Position numbers and translations under genes: made by a program. From NCBI GenBank assembly GCA_948099385.1, contig CANUEZ040000191.1, positions 9,362,001 through 9,426,000 of the forward strand: 64,000 nucleotides of DNA, written 5' to 3'. Shown here piece after piece: positions 50,591 to 63,384 of this stretch (position 1 is the stretch's first letter; every line of letters begins with the position of its first letter). The notes beneath the pieces are model-generated. The model did not search any database. It had not been told where the DNA came from and saw only the letters and a list, made by a program, of their open reading frames with translations. The stretch is from Fasciola hepatica. Its lineage: Eukaryota; Platyhelminthes; Trematoda; Plagiorchiida; Fasciolidae.

Positions 50591-52357
50591 TCTAATCAAA
50601 TCTAATCTTATCTCCTACTTCTAATCAATTGCATGCATAGTAAGGAAGCTGTGTAGGTTTATCATTTGGGAATGTGTTGGTTGTACTTAGGCCCCTACAT
50701 AGAAGTCATCCATCATAGGAGTCGATCGTTGTGCGCGAATCTGTTTGTTACCATTGAAATTTGAGGCAAGTTTGGGAAGGGTGCTATATGATGTAGTGTA
50801 GATGTTGAACAAAGCGTTGATAGCCATCCCGGATAGCCTTGTGTTGTTAAGTTGTTCGATTCACCATGGTTCAGCGGTTGTTGGAATCCACGTGGTTGCT
50901 CGGTCGATGTGCACTGCTGATGAGTCGAGTCCGAACAAGGATGAAACAGCTGTACAGTGAGTGCTTCCATGGATGTCAATGCTCAGTTGTATGTTCAAGC
51001 TGCATGATCAATCATATTGTACAAATCTATTCTAATCTTATCTTAACTAATCTCCTACTAATATATAATTGCATGCGTAGCAAGGAAGCTGTGTAGGTTT
51101 ATCATTTGGGAATGCGTTGGTTGTACTTAGGCCCCTACAGAGAAGTCATACATCATGGGAGTCGATCGGTGTGCGCGAAGCTGGTTGTTATCAATCAAAT
51201 TTGAAGCCAGTTTGAGAAGGGTGCTATATGGGATGTAGTGTAGATGTTGAACAAAGCGTTGATAGCCATCCCGGATAGCCTTGTGTTGTTAAGTTGTTCG
51301 ATTCACCATGGTTCAGCGGTTGTTGGAGTCCCCGTGGTTGCTCGGTCGATGTGCACTGCTGATGAGTCGAGTCCGAACAAGGATGAAACAGCTGTACAGT
51401 GAGTGCTTCCATGGATTTCAATGCTCAGTTGAGCGTTCAAGCTGCATGATCAATCATATTATACAAATCTAATCTAATCTAATCTAATCTAACCTCGTAA
51501 TACTTAACAAATGCATGCATAGTAAGGAATCTGTGTAGGTTTATCATTTGGGAATGCGTTGGTTGTTCTTATGCCCCTAGAGCGAAATCATCTTTCATAG
51601 GAGTCGATCGGTGTGCGCGAAGCTGGTTGTTACCATTCAAATTTGAAGCCAGTTTGGGAACGGTGCTATATCATGTAGTGTAGATGTTGAACAAAGCGTT
51701 GATAGCCATCCCGGATAGCCTTGTGTTGTTAAGTTGTTCGATTGACAATGGTGCAGCGGTTGTTGGAGTCCCCGTGGTTGCTCGGTCGATGTGCACTGCT
51801 GATGAGTCGAGTCCGAACATAGATGAAACAGCTGTACAGTGAGTGCTTCCATGGATTTAAATGCTCAGTTGAGCGTTCAAGCTGCATGATTACTCATATT
51901 ATACAAATCTATTTTATTCTAATTTAATCTAATCTCCTGCTACTAATCAATTGCATTCATAGTAAGGAAGCTGTTTAGGTTTATTATTTGGGAATGCGTT
52001 GTTTGTACTCATGCTCCTACAGAGAAGTCATCCATCATAGGAGTCGATCGGTGTGCGCGAAGCTGATTGTAACCATTGAAATTTGAAGCCAGTTTGGGAA
52101 CGGTGCTATATCATGTAGTGTAGATGTTGAACAAAACGTTGATAGCCATCCCGGATAGCCTTGTGTTGTTAAGTTGTTCGATTCACAATGGTTCAGTGGT
52201 TGTTGGAGTCCCCGTGGTTGCTCGGTCGATGTGCACTGCTGATGAGTCGAGTCCGAACAAGGATGAAACAGCTGTACAGTGAGTGCTTCCATGGATTTCA
52301 ATGCTCAGTTGAGCGTTCAAGCTGCATGATCAATCATATTATACAAATCTATTCTAA
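50498..52357 (+). repeat. Tandem duplication, copy 2 (period 1767 bp)
   Basis: Second copy of the four-unit block. The near identity marks it as one of the youngest events in the window. An assembly duplication is a less likely alternative, because single-base differences exist. Confidence 0.88.
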
Positions 52358-52879
52358 TCTAATCTAATCTAATCTAATCTGATCTCCTACTTCTAATCAA
52401 TTGCATGCATAGTAAGGAAGCTGTGTAGGTTTATCATCTGGGAATGCAATGGTTGTACTCAGGCCCTCAAAAGAGAAGTCGTCCTACATAGGAGTCGATC
52501 GGTGTGCGCGAAGCTGGTTGTTACCATTCAAATTCGAAGCCAGTTTGGAAATGGTGCTCTATCATGTAGTGTAGATGTTGAACAAAGCGTTGATAGACAA
52601 CCCGGATAGCCTTGTGTTGTTAAGTTGTTCGATTCACAATGGTTCAGCGGTTGTTGGAGTCCCCGTGGTTGCTCGGTCGATGTGCACTGCTGATGAGTCG
52701 AGTCCGAACAAGGATGAAACAGCTGTACCGTGAGTGCTTCCATGGATTTCAATGCTCAGTTGAGCGTTCAAGCTGCATGATCAATCATATTATACAAATC
52801 TATTATAATCTAATCTAATCTAATCTCCTACTACTAATCAATTGCATGCATAGTAAGGAAGCTGTGTAGGTGTATCGTT

Positions 52880-53670
52880 TGGGAATGCGTTGGTTGTACT
52901 TAGGCCCCTACAAATAAGTCATCCATCATAGGAGTCGATCGGTGTGCGCGAAGCTGGTCGTTACCATTCAAATTTGAAACCAGTTTAGGAACGGTGCTAT
53001 ATCATGTAATGTATCTATTGAACAAAGCGTTGATAGCCATCCCGGATAGCCTTGTGTTGTTGAGTTGTTTGATTCACATTGTTCCAGCGGTTGTTGGAAT
53101 CACCGTGGTTGCTCGGTCGATGTGCACTGATGATGAGTCGAGTCCGAACAAGGATGGAACAGCTGTACAGTGAGTGCTTCCATGGATTTCAATGCTCAGT
53201 TGAGCGTTCAAGCTGCATGATCAATCATATTATACAAATCTATTATAATCTAATCTAATCTAATCTCCTACTACTAATCAATTGCATGCATAGTAAGGAA
53301 GCTGTGTGAGTTTTTCATTTTGGGAATGCGTTGGTTGTACTTAGGCCCCTACAGAGAAGTCATCCATCATAGGAGTCGATCGGTGTGCGCGAAGCTGGTT
53401 GTTACCATTCAAATTTGAAGCCAGTTTGGGAAGGGTGCTAAATGATGTCGTGTAGATGTTGAACAAAGCGTTGATAGCCATCCCGGATAGCCTTGTGTTG
53501 TTAAGTTGTTCGATTCACAATGGTTCAGCGGTTGTTGGAGTCCCCGTGGTTGCTCGGTCGATGTGCACTGCTGATGAGTCGAGTCCGAACAAGGATGAAA
53601 CAGCTGTACAGTGAGTGCTTCCATGGATTTCAATGCTCAGTTGAGCGTTCAAGCTGCATGATCAATCATA
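52880..53670 (+). repeat. Tandem duplication, copy 1 (period 886 bp, two units)
   Basis: Recurs at about 53766-54556 with shared GTAATGTATCTATTG, CACATTGTTCCAGCGG and GATGGAACAG. Confidence 0.8.
53096..53190 (+). ncRNA. Hammerhead copy with C3 to A and A13 to G
   Basis: CACTGATGATGA replaces CACTGCTGATGA (core position 53130) and GATGGAAC follows. Its duplicate at 54016 has the A13 change but a normal C3, so the C3 lesion is the younger. Confidence 0.75.
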
Positions 53671-53765
53671 TTACACAAATCTATTTTAATCTAATCTAAT
53701 CTAATCTAATCTCCTACTTCTAATCAATTGCATGCATAGTAAGGAAGCTGTGTAGGTTTATCATT

Positions 53766-54556
53766 TGGGAATGCGTTGGTTGTACTTAGGCCCCTACAAA
53801 TAAGTCATCCATCATAGGAGTCGATCGGTGTGCGCGAAGCTGGTCGTTACCATTCAAATTTGAAACCAGTTTAGGAACGGTGCTATATCATGTAATGTAT
53901 CTATTGAACAAAGCGTTGATAGCCATCCCGGATAGCCTTGTGTTGTTGAGTTGTTTGATTCACATTGTTCCAGCGGTTGTTGGAATCACCGTGGTTGCTC
54001 GGTCGATGTGCACTGCTGATGAGTCGAGTCCGAACAAGGATGGAACAGCTGTACAGTGAGTGCTTCCATGGATTTCAATGCTCAGTTGAGCGTTCAAGCT
54101 GCATGATCAATCATATTATACAAATCTATTATAATCTAATCTAATCTAATCTCCTACTACTAATCAATTGCATGCATAGTAAGGAAGCTGTGTGAGTTTT
54201 TCATTTTGGGAATGCGTTGGTTGTACTTAGGCCCCTACAGAGAAGTCATCCATCATAGGAGTCGATCGGTGTGCGCGAAGCTGGTTGTTACCATTCAAAT
54301 TTGAAGCCAGTTTGGGAAGGGTGCTATATGATGTCGTGTAGATGTTGAACAAAGCGTTGATAGCCATCCCGGATAGCCTTGTGTTGTTAAGTTGTTCGAT
54401 TCACAATGGTTCAGCGGTTGTTGGAGTCCCCGTGGTTGCTCGGTCGATGTGCACTGCTGATGAGTCGAGTCCGAACAAGGATGAAACAGCTGTACAGTGA
54501 GTGCTTCCATGGATTTCAATGCTCAGTTGAGCGTTCAAGCTGCATGATCAATCATA
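53766..54556 (+). repeat. Tandem duplication, copy 2 (period 886 bp)
   Basis: Second copy of the two-unit block; cores 54016 and 54457 correspond to 53130 and 53571. Confidence 0.8.
53982..54076 (+). ncRNA. Hammerhead copy with A13 changed to G
   Basis: GATGGAAC after core 54016; otherwise intact. Confidence 0.7.
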
Positions 54557-55059
54557 TATTACAAATCTATTCTAATCTAATCTAATCTAATCTAATCTCC
54601 TACTTCTAATCAATTGCATGCATAGTAAGGAAGCTGTGTAGGTTTATCATTTGGGAATGCGTTGGTTGTACTTAGGCCCCTACAGAGAAGTCATCCATCA
54701 TAGGAGTCGATCGGTGTGCGCGAAGCTGGTTGTTACCATTCAAATTTGAAACCAGTTTAGGAACGGTGCTATATCATGTAATGTAACTATTGAACAAAGC
54801 GTTGATAGCCATCCCGGATAGCCTTGTGTTGTTAAGTTGTTCGATTGACAATGGTTCAGCGGTTGTTGGAGTCCCCGTGGTTGCTCGGTCGATGTGCACT
54901 GCTGATGAGTCGAGTCCGAACAAGGATGAAACAGCTGTACAGTGAGTGCTTCCATGGATTTCAATGCTCAGTTGAGCGTTCAAGCTGCATGATCAATCAT
55001 ATTATACAAATCTTATCTAAGCTAATCTAATCTAATCTAATCTCCTACTACTAATCAAT

Positions 55060-56500
55060 TGCACGCATAGTAAGGAAGCTGTGTACGTTTATCGTTTGGG
55101 AATGCATTGGTTGTACTTAGGCCCCTACAGAGAATTCATCCATCATAGGAGTCGATCGGTGTGCGCGAAGCTGGTTGTTACCATTCAAATTAGAAGCCAG
55201 TTTGGGAACGGTGCTATACCATGTAGTGTAGATGTTGAACAAAGCGTTGATAGCCATCCCGGATAGCCTTGTGTTGTTGAGTTGTTTGATTCACATTGTT
55301 CCAGCGGTTGTTGGAATCACCGTGGTTGCTCGGTCGATGTGCACTGCTGATGAGTCGAGTCCGAACAAAGATGAAACAGCTGTACAGTGAGTGCTTCCAT
55401 GGATTTCAATGCTCAGTTGAGCGTTCAAGCTGCATGATCAATCATATTATACAAATCTTATCTAAGCTAATCTAATCTAATCTAATCTCCTACTACTAAT
55501 CAATTTAATGCATAGTAAGGAAGCTGTGTAGGTTTATCGTTTGGGAATGCATTGGTTGTACTTAGGCCCCTACAGAGAATTCATCCATCATAGGAGTCGA
55601 TCGGTGTGCGCGAAGCTGGTTGTTACCATTCAAATTAGAAGCCAGTTTGGGAACGGTGCTATACCATGTAGTGTAGATGTTGAACAAAGCGTTGATAGCC
55701 ATCCCGGATAGCCTTGTGTTGTTGAGTTGTTTGATTCACATTGTTCCAGCGGTTGTTGGAATCACCGTGGTTGCTCGGTCGATGTGCACTGCTGATGAGT
55801 CGAGTCCGAACAAAGATGAAACAGCTGTACAGTGAGTGCTTCCATGGATTTCAATGCTCAGTTGAGCGTTCAAGCTGCATGATCAATCATATTATACAAA
55901 TCTTATCTAAGCTAATCTAATCTAATCTAATCTCCTACTACTAATCAATTTAATGCATAGTAAGGAAGCTGTGTAGGTTTATCGTTTGGGAATGCATTGG
56001 TTGTACTTAGGCCCCTACAGAGAATTCATCCATCATAGGAGTCGATCGGTGTGCGCGAAGCTGGTTGTTACCATTCAAATTAGAAGCCAGTTTGGGAACG
56101 GTGCTATACCATGTAGTGTAGATGTTGAACAAAGCGTTGATAGCCATCCCGGATAGCCTTGTGTTGTTGAGTTGTTTGATTCACATTGTTCCAGCGGTTG
56201 TTGGAATCACCGTGGTTGCTCGGTCGATGTGCACTGCTGATGAGTCGAGTCCGAACAAAGATGAAACAGCTGTACAGTGAGTGCTTCCATGGATTTCAAT
56301 GCTCAGTTGAGCGTTCAAGCTGCATGATCAATCATATTATACAAATCTTATCTAAGCTAATCTAATCTAATCTAATCTCCTACTACTAATCAATTTAATG
56401 CATAGTAAGGAAGCTGTGTAGGTTTATCGTTTGGGAATGCATTGGTTGTACTTAGGCCCCTACAGATAAGTCATCCATCATAGGAGTCGATCGGTGTGCG
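55060..56500 (+). repeat. Young monomer amplification, period 445 bp (about 3 copies)
   Basis: CAATTTAATGCATAG, a rare form of the CAATTGCATGCATAG block, recurs at 55501, 55946 and 56391. Around it are TTATCTAAGC, ATTAGAAGCC, GCTATACCATG and CACATTGTTCCAG at 445-bp steps. The copies are virtually identical. Confidence 0.85.
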
Positions 56501-57092
56501 CGAAGCTGGTTGTTACCATTCAAATTTGAAGCCAGTTTGGGAACGGTGCTATACCATGTAGTGTAGATGTTGAACAAAGGGTTGATAGCCATCCCGGATA
56601 GCCTTGTGTTGTTGAGTTGTTTGATTCACATTGGTCCAGCGGTTGTTGGAGTCCCCGTGGTTGCTCGGTCGATGTGCACTGCTGATGAGTCGAGTCCGAA
56701 CAAAGATGAAACAGCTGTACAGTGAGTGCTTCCATGGATTTCAATGCTCAGTTGAGCGTTCAAGCTGCATGATCAATCATATTATACAAATCTTATCTAA
56801 GCTAATCTAATCTAATCTTATCTCCTACTACTAATCAATTGCATGCATAGTAAGGAAGCTGTGTAGGTTTATCGTTTGGGAATGCATTGGTTGTACTTAG
56901 GCCCCTACAGATAAGTCATCCATCATAGGAGTCGATCGGTGTGCGCGAAGCTGGTTGTTACCATTCAAATTAGAAGCCAGTTTGGGAACGGTGCTATACC
57001 ATGTAGTGTTGATGTTGAACAAAGCGTTGATAGCCATCCCGGGTAGCCTTGTGTTGTTGAGTTGTTTGATTCACATTGTGGTAGTGGTTGTT

Positions 57093-57187
57093 GGATTCCC
57101 CGTGGTTGCTCGGTCGATGTGCACTGCTGATGAGTCGAGTCCGAACAAGGATGGAACAGCTGTACAGTGAGTGCTTCCATGGATTTC
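57093..57187 (+). ncRNA. Hammerhead copy with A13 changed to G
   Basis: GATGGAAC after core 57127. The upstream region is also unusual (CACATTGTGGTAGTGG). Confidence 0.7.
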
Positions 57188-57340
57188 AATGCTCAGTTGA
57201 GCGTTCAAGCTGCATGATCAATCATATTATACAAATCTATTCTAATCTAATCTAATCTAATCTAATCTCCTACTACTAATCAATTGCATGCTTAGTAAGG
57301 AAGCTGTGTAGGTTTATCATTTGGGAATGCGTTGGTTGTA

Positions 57341-58170
57341 CTTAGGCCCCTACAGAGAAGTCATCTATCATAGGAGTCGATCGGTGTGCGCGAAGCTGAT
57401 TGTAACCATTGAAATTTGAAGCCAGTTTGGGAAGGGTGCTATATCATGTAGTGTAGATGTTGAACAAAGCGTTGATAGCCATCCCGGATAGCCTTGTGTC
57501 GTTAAGTTGTTCAATTCACAATGGTTCAGCGGTTGTTGGAGTCCCCGTGGTTGCTCGGTCGATGTGCACTGCTGATGAGTCGAGTCCGAACAAAGATGAA
57601 ACAGCTGTACAGTGAGTGCTTCCATGGATTTCAATGCTCAGTTGAGCGTTCAAGCTGCATGATCAATCATATTATACAAATCTTATCTAAGCTAATCTAA
57701 TATAATCTTATCTCCTACTACTAATCAATTGCATGCATAGTAAGGAAGCTGTGTAGGTTTATCGTTTGGGAATGCGTTGGTTGTACTTAGGCCCCTACAG
57801 ATAAGTCATCCATCATAGGAGTCGATCGGTGTGCGCGAAGCTGGTTGTTACCATTCAAATTAGAAGCCAGTTTGGGAACGGTGCTATACATGAACTAGTG
57901 TAGATGTTGAACAAAGCGTTGATAGCCATCCCGGATAGCCTTGTGTTGTTAAGTTGATCGATTCACAATGGTTCAGCGGTTGTTGGAGTCCCCGTGGTTG
58001 CTCGGTCGATGTGCACTGCTGATGAGTCGAGTCCGAACAAGGATGAAACAGCTGTACGGTGAGTGCTTCCATGGATTTCAATGCTCAGTTGAGCGTTCAA
58101 GCTGCATGATCAATCATATTATACAAATATATTCTAATCTAATCTAATCTAATCTCCTACTACTAATCAA
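57341..58170 (+). repeat. Duplication, copy 1 (offset 1332 bp)
   Basis: Two units recur at 58673-59502, with shared CATCTATCAT, GATTGTAACC and GCTATACATGAACTAG. Confidence 0.75.
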
Positions 58171-58672
58171 TTGCATGCATAGTAAGGAAGCTGTGTAGGT
58201 TTATCATTTGGGAATGCGTTGGTTGTAATTAGGCCCCTACAGAGAAGTCATCCATCATAGGAGTCGATCGGTGTGCGCAAAGCTGGTTGTTACCATTCAA
58301 ATTTGAAGCCAGTTTGGGAAGGGTGCTATATCATGTAGTGTAGATGTTGAACAAAGCGTTGATAGCGATCCCGGATAGCCTTGTGTCGTTAAGTTGTTCA
58401 ATTCACAATGGTTCAGCGGTTGTTGGAGTCCCCGTGGTTGCTCGGTCGATGTGCACTGCTGATGAGTCGAGTCCGAACAAGGATGAAACAGCTGTACAGT
58501 GAGTGCTTCCATGGATTTCAATGCTCAGTTGAGCGTTCAAGCTGCATGATCAATCATATTATACAAATCTATTCTAATCTAATCTAATCTAATCTAATCT
58601 CCTACTACTAATCAATTGCATGCATAGTAAGGAAGCTGTGTAGGTTTATCATTTGGGAATGCGTTGGTTGTA

Positions 58673-59502
58673 CTTAGGCCCCTACAGAGAAGTCATCTAT
58701 CATAGGAGTCGATCGGTGTGCGCGAAGCTGATTGTAACCATTGAAATTTGAAGCCAGTTTGGGAAGGGTGCTATATCATGTAGTGTAGATGTTGAACAAA
58801 GCGTTGATAGCGATCCCGGATAGCCTTGTGTCGTTAAGTTGTTCAATTCACAATGGTTCAGCGGTTGTTGGAGTCCCCGTGGTTGCTCGGTCGATGTGCA
58901 CTGCTGATGAGTCGAGTCCGAACAAAGATGAAACAGCTGTACAGTGAGTGCTTCCATGGATTTCAATGCTCAGTTGAGCGTTCAAGCTGCATGATCAATC
59001 ATATTATACAAATCTTATCTAAGCTAATCTAATCTAATCTTATCTCCTACTACTAATCAATTGCATGCATAGTAAGGAAGCTGTGTAGGTTTATCGTTTG
59101 GGAATGCATTGGTTGTACTTAGGCCCCTACAGATAAGTCATCCATCATAGGAGTCGATCGGTGTGCGCGAAGCTGGTTGTTACCATTCAAATTAGAAGCC
59201 AGTTTGGGAACGGTGCTATACATGAACTAGTGTAGATGTTGAACAAAGCGTTGATAGCCATCCCGGATAGCCTTGTGTTGTTAAGTTGATCGATTCACAA
59301 TGGTTCAGCGGTTGTTGGAGTCCCCGTGGTTGCTCGGTCGATGTGCACTGCTGATGAGTCGAGTCCGAACAAGGATGAAACAGCTGTACAGTGAGTGCTT
59401 CCATGGATTTCAATGCTCAGTTGAGCGTTCAAGCTGCATGATCAATCATATTATACAAATATATTCTAATCTAATCTAATCTAATCTCCTACTACTAATC
59501 AA
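58673..59502 (+). repeat. Duplication, copy 2 (offset 1332 bp)
   Basis: Second copy of the block at 57341. Single-base differences include GCGATCCCGG for GCCATCCCGG and CAGTG for CGGTG in stem I of the ribozyme at 59351. Confidence 0.75.
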
Positions 59503-60914
59503 TTGCATGCATAGTAAGGAAGCTGTGTAGGTTTATCATTTGGGAATGCGTTGGTTGTAATTAGGCCCCTACAGAGAAGTCATCCATCATAGGATTCGAT
59601 CGGTGTGCGCGAAGCTGATTGTAACCATTGAAATTTGAAGCCAGTTTGGGAAGGGTGCTATATCATGTAGTGTAGATGTTGAACAAAGCGTTGATAGCGA
59701 TCCCGGATAGCCTTGTGTCGTTAAGTTGTTCAATTCACAATGGTTCAGCGGTTGTTGGAGTCCCCGTGGTTGCTCGGTCGATGTGCACTGCTGATGAGTC
59801 GAGTCCGAACAAGGATGAAACAGCTGTACAGTGAGTGCTTCCATGGATTTCAATGCTCAGTTGAGCGTTCAAGCTGCATGATCAATCATATTATACAAAT
59901 CTATTCTAATCTAATCTAATCTAATCTAATCTCCTACTACTAATCAATTGCATGCATAGTAAGAAAGCTGTGTAGGTTTATAATTTGGGAATGCTTTGGT
60001 TGTACTTAGCCCCTGCAGAGAATTTATCCATCATAGGAGTCGATCAGTGTGCGCGAAGCTGGTTGTTACCATTGAAATTTGAAGCCAGTTTGGGAAGGGT
60101 GCTATATCATGTAGTGTAGATATTGAACAAAGCGTTGATAGCCATCCCGGATAGCCTTGTGTTGTTAAGTTGTTCGATTCACAATGGTTCAGCGGTTGTT
60201 GGAGTCCCCGTGGTTGCTCGGTCGATGTGCACTGCTGATGAGTCGAGTCCGAACAAGGATGAAACAGCTGTACAGTGAGTGCTTCCATGGATTTCAATGC
60301 TCAGTTGATCATTCCAGCCACATTATAAATCATGTTATACAAATCTATTCCAAACTAATCTAATCTAATTTCCAACTACTAATCAATTGCATGCATAGTA
60401 AGGAAGTTGTGTAGGTTTATCATTTGGGAATGCGTTGGTTGTAATTAGGCCCCTACAGAGGAGTCATCCATCATAGGAGTCGATCGGTGTGCGCGAAGCT
60501 GGTTGTTACCATTCAAATTAGAAGCCAGTTTGGGAACGGTGCTATATATGATGTAGTGTAGATATTGAACAAAGCGTTGATACCCATCCCGGATAGCCTT
60601 GTGTTGTTAAGCTGTTCAATTCACAACGGTTCAGCGGTTGTTGGAGTCCCCGTTGTTGCTCGGTCGATGTGCACTGCTGATGAATCGAGTCCGAACAAGG
60701 ATGAAACAGCTGTACAGTGAGTGCTTCCATAGATTTCAATGCACAGTTGAGCGTTCAAGCTGCATGATCAATCATATTATACAAATCTATTCTAATCTAA
60801 TCTAATCTAATCACCTACTACTTATCAATTGCATGCATAGTAAGGAAGCTGTGCAGGTTTATCATTTGGGAATGTGTTGGTTGTAATTAGGCCCCTACAG
60901 AGAAGTCATCCATC

Positions 60915-61255
60915 ATAGGAGTCGATCGGTGTGCGCGAAGCTGGTTGTTACCATTCAAATTTGAAGCCAGTTTGGGAACGGTGCTATATCATGTAGAGTA
61001 GATGTTGAACAAAGGGTTGATAGCCATCCCGGATAGCCTTGTGTTGTAAAGTTGTTCGATTCACAATGGTTCACCTGTTGCTGGAGTCCCCGTGGTTGCT
61101 CGGTCGATGTGCACTGCTGATGAGTCGAGTCCGAACAAGGATGAAACAGCTGTACAGTGAGTGCTTCCATGGATTTCAATGCTCAGTTGATCATTCCAGC
61201 CATATTATAAATCATGTTATACAAATCTAATCTAATCTAATCTAATCTAATCTCC
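60915..61255 (+). repeat. Monomer duplication, copy 1 (offset 441 bp)
   Basis: Recurs at about 61356-61696 with shared TTCACCTGTTGCTGG, ATGTAGAGTAG and GATCATTCCAGCC. Confidence 0.8.
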
Positions 61256-61355
61256 TACTACTAATCAATTGCTTGTGTAGTAAGTAAGCTGTGTGAGTTT
61301 CTTTTTTACGGAATGCGTTGGTTGTACTTAGGCCCCTACAGGGAAGTCATCTATC

Positions 61356-61696
61356 ATAGGAGTCGATCGGTGTGCGCGAAGCTGGTTGTTACCATTCAAA
61401 TTTGAAGCCAGTTTGGGAACGGTGCTATATCATGTAGAGTAGATGTTGAACAAAGGGTTGATAGCCATCCCGGATAGCCTTGTGTTGTAAAGTTGTTCGA
61501 TTCACAATGGTTCACCTGTTGCTGGAGTCCCCGTGGTTGCTCGGTCGATGTGCACTGCTGATGAGTCGAGTCCGAACAAGGATGAAACAGCTGTACAGTG
61601 AGTGCTTCCATGGATTTCAATGCTCAGTTGATCATTCCAGCCATATTATAAATCATGTTATACAAATCTAATCTAATCTAATCTAATCTAATCTCC
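61356..61696 (+). repeat. Monomer duplication, copy 2 (offset 441 bp)
   Basis: Second copy of the unit at 60915; similarity ends where the first has GCTTGTGTAGTAAG and this one GCATGCATAAGAG. Confidence 0.8.
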
Positions 61697-63289
61697 AACT
61701 TCTAATCAATTGCATGCATAAGAGAGAAGCTGTTTAGGTTTTTCATTTGGGAATGCGTTGGTTGTACTTAGGCCCCTACAGAGAAGTCATCCATCATAGG
61801 AGTCGATCGGTGTGCGCGAAGCTGGTTGTTACCATTCAAATTTGAAGCCAGTTTGGGAACGGTGCTATATGATGTAGTGTAGATGTTGAACAAAGCGTTG
61901 ATAGCGATCCCGGATAGCCTTGTGTTGTTAAGTTGTTCAATTCACAATGGTTCAGCGGTTGTTGGAGTCCCCGTGGTTGCTCGGTCGATGTGCACTGCTG
62001 ATGAGTCGAGTCCGAACAAGGATGAAACAGCTGTACAGTGAGTGCTTCCATGGATTTCAATGCTCAGTTGAGCGTTCAAGCTGCATGATCAATCATATTA
62101 TACAAATCTATTCTAATCTAATCTAATCTAATCTAATCTCCTACTAATAATCAATTGCTTGTGTAGTAGGGAATCTGGGTGAATTTCTTTACTAGGGAAT
62201 GCGTTGGTTGTACTTATGCCCCTACAGAGAAGTCATCTATCATAGGAGTCGATCGGTGTGCGCAAAGCTGGTTGTTACCATTCAAATTTGAAGCCAGTTT
62301 GGGAAGGGTGCTATATCATGTAGTGTAGATGATGAACAAAGCGTTGATAGCCATCCCGGATAGCCTTGTGTTGTTGAGTTGTTTGATTCACATTGTTCTA
62401 GCGGTTGTTGGATTCCCCGTGGTTGCTCGGTCGATGTGCACTGCTGATGAGTCGAGTCCGAACAAGGATGAAACAGCTGTACAGTGAGTGCTTGCATGGA
62501 TTTCAATGCTCAGTTGATCATTCCAGCCATATTATTAATCATGTTATACAAATCTATTCTAATCTAATCTAATCTAATCTCCTACTTCTAATCAATTGCA
62601 TGCATATTAGAGAAGCTGTGTAGGTTTTTCATTTGGGAATGCGTTGGTTGTAATTAGGCCCCTACAGAGAAGTCATCCATCATAGGAGTCGATCGGTGTG
62701 CGCGAAGCTGGTTGTTACCATTCAAATTTGAAGCCAGTTTGTGAAGGGTGCTATATCATGTAGTGTAGATGTTGAACAAAGCGTTGATAGCCATCCCGGA
62801 TAGCCTTGTGTTGTTAAGTTGTTCAATTCACAATGGTTCAGCGGTTGTTGGAGTCCCCGTGGTTGCTCGGTCGATGTGCACTGCTGATGAGTCGAATCCG
62901 AACAAGGATGAAACAGCTGTACAGTGAGTGCTTCCATGGATTTCAATGCTCAGTTGAGCGTTCAAGCTGCATGATCAATCATATTATACAAATATATTCT
63001 AATCAAATCTAATCTATTCTCCTACTTCTAATCAATTGCATGCATAGTAAGGAAGCTGTTTAGGTTTACCAATTGGGAATGCGTTGGTTGTACTAAGGCC
63101 CCTACAGTGAAGTCATCCATCATAGGAGTCGATCGGTGTGCGCGAAGCTGGTTGTTACCATTCAAATTTGAAGCCAGTTTGGGAAGGGTGCTATATCATG
63201 TAGTGTAGATGTTGAAGAAAGCTTTGAATACGATCTTGGATAGGCTTGTGTTGTTAAGTTGTTCGATTGACAATGGTTCACCGGTTGTT

Positions 63290-63384
63290 GAAATCCACGT
63301 GGTTGCTCGGTCGATGTGCACTGCTGATGAGTCGAGTCCGAACAAGGATTAAACAGCTGTACAGTGAGTGATTCCATGGAGTTC
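63290..63384 (+). ncRNA. Hammerhead copy with G12 changed to U
   Basis: GATTAAAC replaces GATGAAAC after core 63324. G12 is the proposed general base of the family, so this copy should be inactive. Confidence 0.75.

Larger units (their letters stand above)
48401..52390 (+). repeat. Hammerhead satellite array, segment 7 (9 ribozymes)
   Basis: Core starts: 48705, 49150, 49592, 50032, 50472, 50917, 51359, 51799, 52239. Dominated by a very similar pair of four-unit blocks offset by 1767 bp. Near 48410-48440 the normally conserved CAATTGCATGCAT block is degenerate. Confidence 0.97.

Noticed and set aside
4364..61671. Sense-strand open frames of 60-80 codons such as those with LLGRCALLMSRVRTRMKQLYSECFHGFQCS
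   Set aside because: They read straight through the ribozyme core, mostly without a strong start, and vary in ends from unit to unit. No protein family is recognisable.
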